7,765 nucleotides of DNA from the NCBI GenBank assembly GCA_002495645.1, contig DAGF01000103.1, forward strand, positions 1 to 7,765, given 5' to 3'. Below the pieces are notes generated by a model. The model did not search any database. It worked only from the letters and a program-made list of their open reading frames with translations, and was not told the DNA's origin. The number at the start of each line of letters is the position of its first letter. The stretch's first letter is position 1. Shown one piece after another: positions 5,749 through 7,765 of the stretch. A program made the position numbers and the translations under genes. The DNA comes from Euryarchaeota archaeon UBA549 (lineage in GTDB: Archaea; Thermoplasmatota; Poseidoniia; Poseidoniales; Poseidoniaceae).

Positions 5749-5757
5749 CCTATGAAC
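5749..5757 (-). promoter_or_regulatory. TATA-like promoter for the YbjQ pair
   Basis: On the minus strand TTCATAGG, within GTTCATAGGG, is centred about 27 bp upstream of the ATG at 5726. It closely resembles the TTCATAAGG element between ribK and the 4444 gene. It lies just after the probable pheS terminator. Confidence 0.35.
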
Positions 5758-5767
5758 TTCATCCCGC

Positions 5768-5797
5768 AAAAACAAGCCAAGAATCAGAGGATTGGCT
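5768..5797 (-). terminator. Hairpin plus T-run terminator overlapping the end of pheS
   Basis: On the minus strand AGCCAA (5797-5792) pairs perfectly with TTGGCT (5780-5775) around an 11-nt loop that contains the pheS stop codon. TG and then TTTTT (5772-5768) follow. The layout is like an intrinsic terminator, and archaeal polymerase also responds to T-runs. The stem is only 6 bp. Confidence 0.5.
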
Positions 5798-7280
5798 GAT
5801 TTCGCAACCACTCAAGGTCGGAGATGTAGAGCTGGCGGATGTCATCAAGTCCGAGGACGAGCATGGCCAGACGCTCAAGTCCCATGCCCCAAGCGAGCAC
5901 GGGTGAAGTGATGCCCAGCGGTTCGGTGACTTCGGGGCGGAACACACCAGCACCGCCGAGTTCCAGCCACTTCCCTCGCCACTTGACTTCAATTTCGAGA
6001 CTGGGTTCGGTGTAGGGGAAGTAGGCCGGTCGAACACGAACCTCAGGATAGCCCATCTTGGCATAGAAAGTCTTGAGGGTGGTCACCAACATCTGAAGGT
6101 TGGCGCCTTCCTCCATGATGATGCCTTCGATTTGATGGAACTCAGGAAGATGGGTTCGGTCAATGGCTTCCTTTCGAAACACACGGTCCACCGAAAAGAC
6201 CCTGCAGGCCTCGGTTGGGTGCTCAGCCAGGTACTGAATGGTGTTCACCGTGGTGTGTGTACGCAGCAATGGACGCTTGGAAACATCCGTGGAATACGAA
6301 CCGCCCCAACCGGTTGAACCCGTCTCACCGCCGTGCTCATGGATGGCTTTCCAGGCCTGCATAACCCCCTCATCGAGGTCGATGGTGGACGGCTGGTCAA
6401 GATAGAAGGTATCCTGCATCTCACGTGCTGGGTGGTCTTGGGGAATGAACAGGGCGTCCATGTTCCAACCGGCTGATTGAACATAATCGTCAACAAGTTC
6501 GGAAAAGCCCATTTCAAGGAAGATGGCGCGAATTCGCTCAATGAGGGCCTGCATGGGGTGGCTACGGCCTGTACGAGGTGTTGCGGCTTCAAGGCTCACG
6601 TCAAAGGCGCGAAATTCAGCCGTTTTCCATGCATCCCCTTGAAGGAGTTCGGGCGTGAGGTCAGTGATGACCACCGTTTCCTGGAGTTCATCGGAAGAGA
6701 CTGCTTGTCCTTCTGGTGTGAGGATCCAATGCCGCACGGTCCGTTCAACGGCTTTGACCAGGTTCTTTCGTGCTGCAAAATGGTCAAGCATGGCTGGGTC
6801 GAGTGTATCGGCCAAAGCGGGAAGGGAAGCCAAAAATTCGGTCCGTTGCGCGATGACATCTGTGATTTCATCGGGGTTTGAAGCCACCAACAAACCCCCA
6901 TCCAACGAGACACCCAGTTGCTTGAGCAATCCTACGCCCGGGCCTGCCTCGTGCCGTTCAAAGGCCTCTTGCAGATCCTTCATGGTGGGAGATTCACCAT
7001 CATCAAGGCCGTTCATCCACGACCAAATTCGATGCTCAAGCAGACCATTCTGATGGGCATCCTCGCCGGCAACATCCAAACTGATTTCTCGGAGCACCTC
7101 TTCATCAACATCCACCAAACCATGGTTTTGCAAACCATGTCCTGCGCCCACCGCCACCGCTTGGTCGGTCCATTCACAAGCTGCAAGAAGACTCTCAAGG
7201 TCCCACGAACGGTCGGGTTCACTCAACTGCATCGCCCTGAGCATGCGTCGCTCGGGATTCAGCAAGTCGGGTGCACCCAT
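5784..7280 (-). CDS. pheS: Phenylalanine--tRNA ligase alpha subunit (archaeal type)
   Basis: A 498-residue catalytic subunit of the alpha2-beta2 cytosolic enzyme that charges tRNA-Phe with phenylalanine at the expense of ATP. It is a class II synthetase. Residues 1-200 form the extended N-terminal region typical of archaeal/eukaryotic PheS, which carries helix-turn-helix-like modules; LLNPERRMLRAM (6-17) and GLLEHRIWSWM (79-89) are recognisable. Class II motif 1 is at about 238-260 (GRSHPMQALIERI). Substrate-site elements follow: THTT (341-344), motif 2 (RVFSVDRVFRKEAIDRTH, 360-377, then EFHQIEG), FPYTEPS (421-427), and the glycine-rich ELGGAGVFRPEV (440-451). Motif 3 is GMGLERLAM (465-473). 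Length is normal for Archaea and all key blocks are intact. The ATG at 7280 has no strong Shine-Dalgarno sequence. The partner gene pheT is not next to it in this window. Confidence 0.97.
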   Translation of the reverse strand: MGAPDLLNPERRMLRAMQLSEPDRSWDLESLLAACEWTDQAVAVGAGHGLQNHGLVDVDEEVLREISLDVAGEDAHQNGLLEHRIWSWMNGLDDGESPTMKDLQEAFERHEAGPGVGLLKQLGVSLDGGLLVASNPDEITDVIAQRTEFLASLPALADTLDPAMLDHFAARKNLVKAVERTVRHWILTPEGQAVSSDELQETVVITDLTPELLQGDAWKTAEFRAFDVSLEAATPRTGRSHPMQALIERIRAIFLEMGFSELVDDYVQSAGWNMDALFIPQDHPAREMQDTFYLDQPSTIDLDEGVMQAWKAIHEHGGETGSTGWGGSYSTDVSKRPLLRTHTTVNTIQYLAEHPTEACRVFSVDRVFRKEAIDRTHLPEFHQIEGIIMEEGANLQMLVTTLKTFYAKMGYPEVRVRPAYFPYTEPSLEIEVKWRGKWLELGGAGVFRPEVTEPLGITSPVLAWGMGLERLAMLVLGLDDIRQLYISDLEWLRNQPIL

Positions 7281-7315
7281 GGCCCTGCTAAACGCACCCG
7301 TGCTTTGAAATCACC

Positions 7316-7325
7316 GTTAATTGAG
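7316..7325 (-). promoter_or_regulatory. Possible TATA box for pheS
   Basis: The 62-bp gap between the zinc-ribbon gene and pheS contains one AT-rich block, TCAATTAACG on the minus strand. It is centred about 41 bp before the pheS ATG, which would leave a leader of roughly 15 nt. The match is weak, and pheS could instead be read from upstream. Confidence 0.3.
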
Positions 7326-7342
7326 AGACGCGAAGACGCAAA

Positions 7343-7720
7343 TCACTCCTCTTCTTCCCACAACTGAACACCGCAGTTTGGGCAGGTAAAGGAGGATGGT
7401 TTTGAGCCGTCTTGAACATGCACATGACCGCAAGCACCGCACAAAATGGACGAACGGATGGGCTCGTCGAGTGTGACATCAACACGGTACATGAAGCGGC
7501 CCGCATCGCGTAGCGTTTCACCCTCTGGTTGCCATCCAGCGATGGCTTCGGGAGAAAGACCGACCTGACGGTTCATGGACATCCCGACGATGAAAAACAC
7601 GATGCCAAACAAGCCAACGGTCAAGGCCATCGGCCCGAGGTTGGCAACGCTCATGGAAGCGCCAAAGAAAATGCAAACAAATCCGGTGATGAGGAAGTTC
7701 TCTCGACTCAACCGTGTCAT
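7343..7720 (-). CDS. Two-helix membrane protein with C-terminal zinc ribbon
   Basis: A 125-residue protein, family not recognised. Two adjacent membrane helices (about 10-27 and 30-49) with a very short turn form a hairpin. A soluble region (50-125) ends in a zinc ribbon: CGAC at 94-97 and CPNC at 113-116, a Cys4 site with a 15-residue spacer. The chain finishes with WEEEE. Such ribbons bind one structural zinc and often mediate protein or nucleic-acid contact at the cytosolic face of the membrane; the role here is unknown. The ATG at 7720 has GGAGG 7 nt upstream (7728-7732). It overlaps the stop codon of the preceding gene in an ATGA arrangement, so translation is probably coupled. It is followed after 62 bp by pheS on the same strand. 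Confidence 0.85.
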   Translation of the reverse strand: MTRLSRENFLITGFVCIFFGASMSVANLGPMALTVGLFGIVFFIVGMSMNRQVGLSPEAIAGWQPEGETLRDAGRFMYRVDVTLDEPIRSSILCGACGHVHVQDGSKPSSFTCPNCGVQLWEEEE

Positions 7721-7764
7721 GCGACGGCCTCCGTGGCGGCAGCGAGGGCCTTGGCAACCCGTTC
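7717..7764 (-). CDS. C-terminal end of an unidentified protein (partial)
   Basis: The last 15 codons (ERVAKALAAATEAVA) and TGA stop of a gene entering from the right edge on the minus strand. The alanine-rich helical composition looks like a real C-terminus. The stop overlaps the start of the zinc-ribbon gene as ATGA, the usual signature of a coupled operon pair. It is too short to identify. Confidence 0.5.
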   Translation of the reverse strand, partial: ERVAKALAAATEAVA

Positions 7765-7765
7765 G

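Noticed and set aside
5727..5780. N-terminal extension of the YbjQ gene from the ATG at 5780
   Set aside because: It would add MACFCGMKFIGCFPIHLT, unlike any YbjQ N-terminus, and would run through the proposed promoter. Later ATGs fit the family length.
7327..7342. Short GCGTCT direct repeat after the zinc-ribbon gene (minus strand)
   Set aside because: Two 6-bp copies separated by 2 bp are expected by chance. No T-run or hairpin accompanies them.

Overview
This window looks like a stretch of a compact archaeal chromosome. Two genes are diagnostic: an archaeal/eukaryotic-type phenylalanyl-tRNA synthetase alpha chain (pheS, with a long N-terminal helix-turn-helix-like region) and a CTP-dependent riboflavin kinase of the DUF120/RibK family, which is restricted to Archaea. 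The mid-range GC content, very short intergenic gaps and small hypothetical proteins would suit an uncultured marine Euryarchaeote such as Marine Group II (Poseidoniales). That lineage assignment is inference. No tRNA, rRNA, CRISPR array, insertion sequence or phage gene is visible.

Layout. Bases 1-3903 carry a forward block: the last codons of an unknown gene, a tryptophan-rich protein that may have a CrtC/AttH-like lipocalin fold, a four-helix membrane protein with a bacterial-type PH domain, a small all-helical TPR-like protein, and the tRNA pseudouridine synthase truA. truA meets ribK (minus strand) tail to tail with a 9-bp overlap. ribK is divergent from a small acidic hypothetical protein (4444-4887), and the two appear to share one AT-rich promoter element. 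From 4893 to the right edge everything is on the minus strand. In transcription order this block holds the end of an unknown gene, a two-helix membrane protein with a C-terminal zinc ribbon, pheS, a YbjQ/UPF0145 protein, and a membrane-anchored YbjQ-like paralogue.

Functionally it is a mixed housekeeping neighbourhood: tRNA charging (pheS), tRNA modification (truA), FMN synthesis (ribK) and several uncharacterised envelope proteins. The most unusual items are the tandem soluble and membrane-tethered YbjQ pair, a pheS terminator hairpin followed at once by a probable leaderless promoter, a symmetric promoter between ribK and its divergent neighbour, and repeated use of a TGA stop codon as the first three bases of the next gene's Shine-Dalgarno sequence. 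I see no complete new defence or biosynthetic system.
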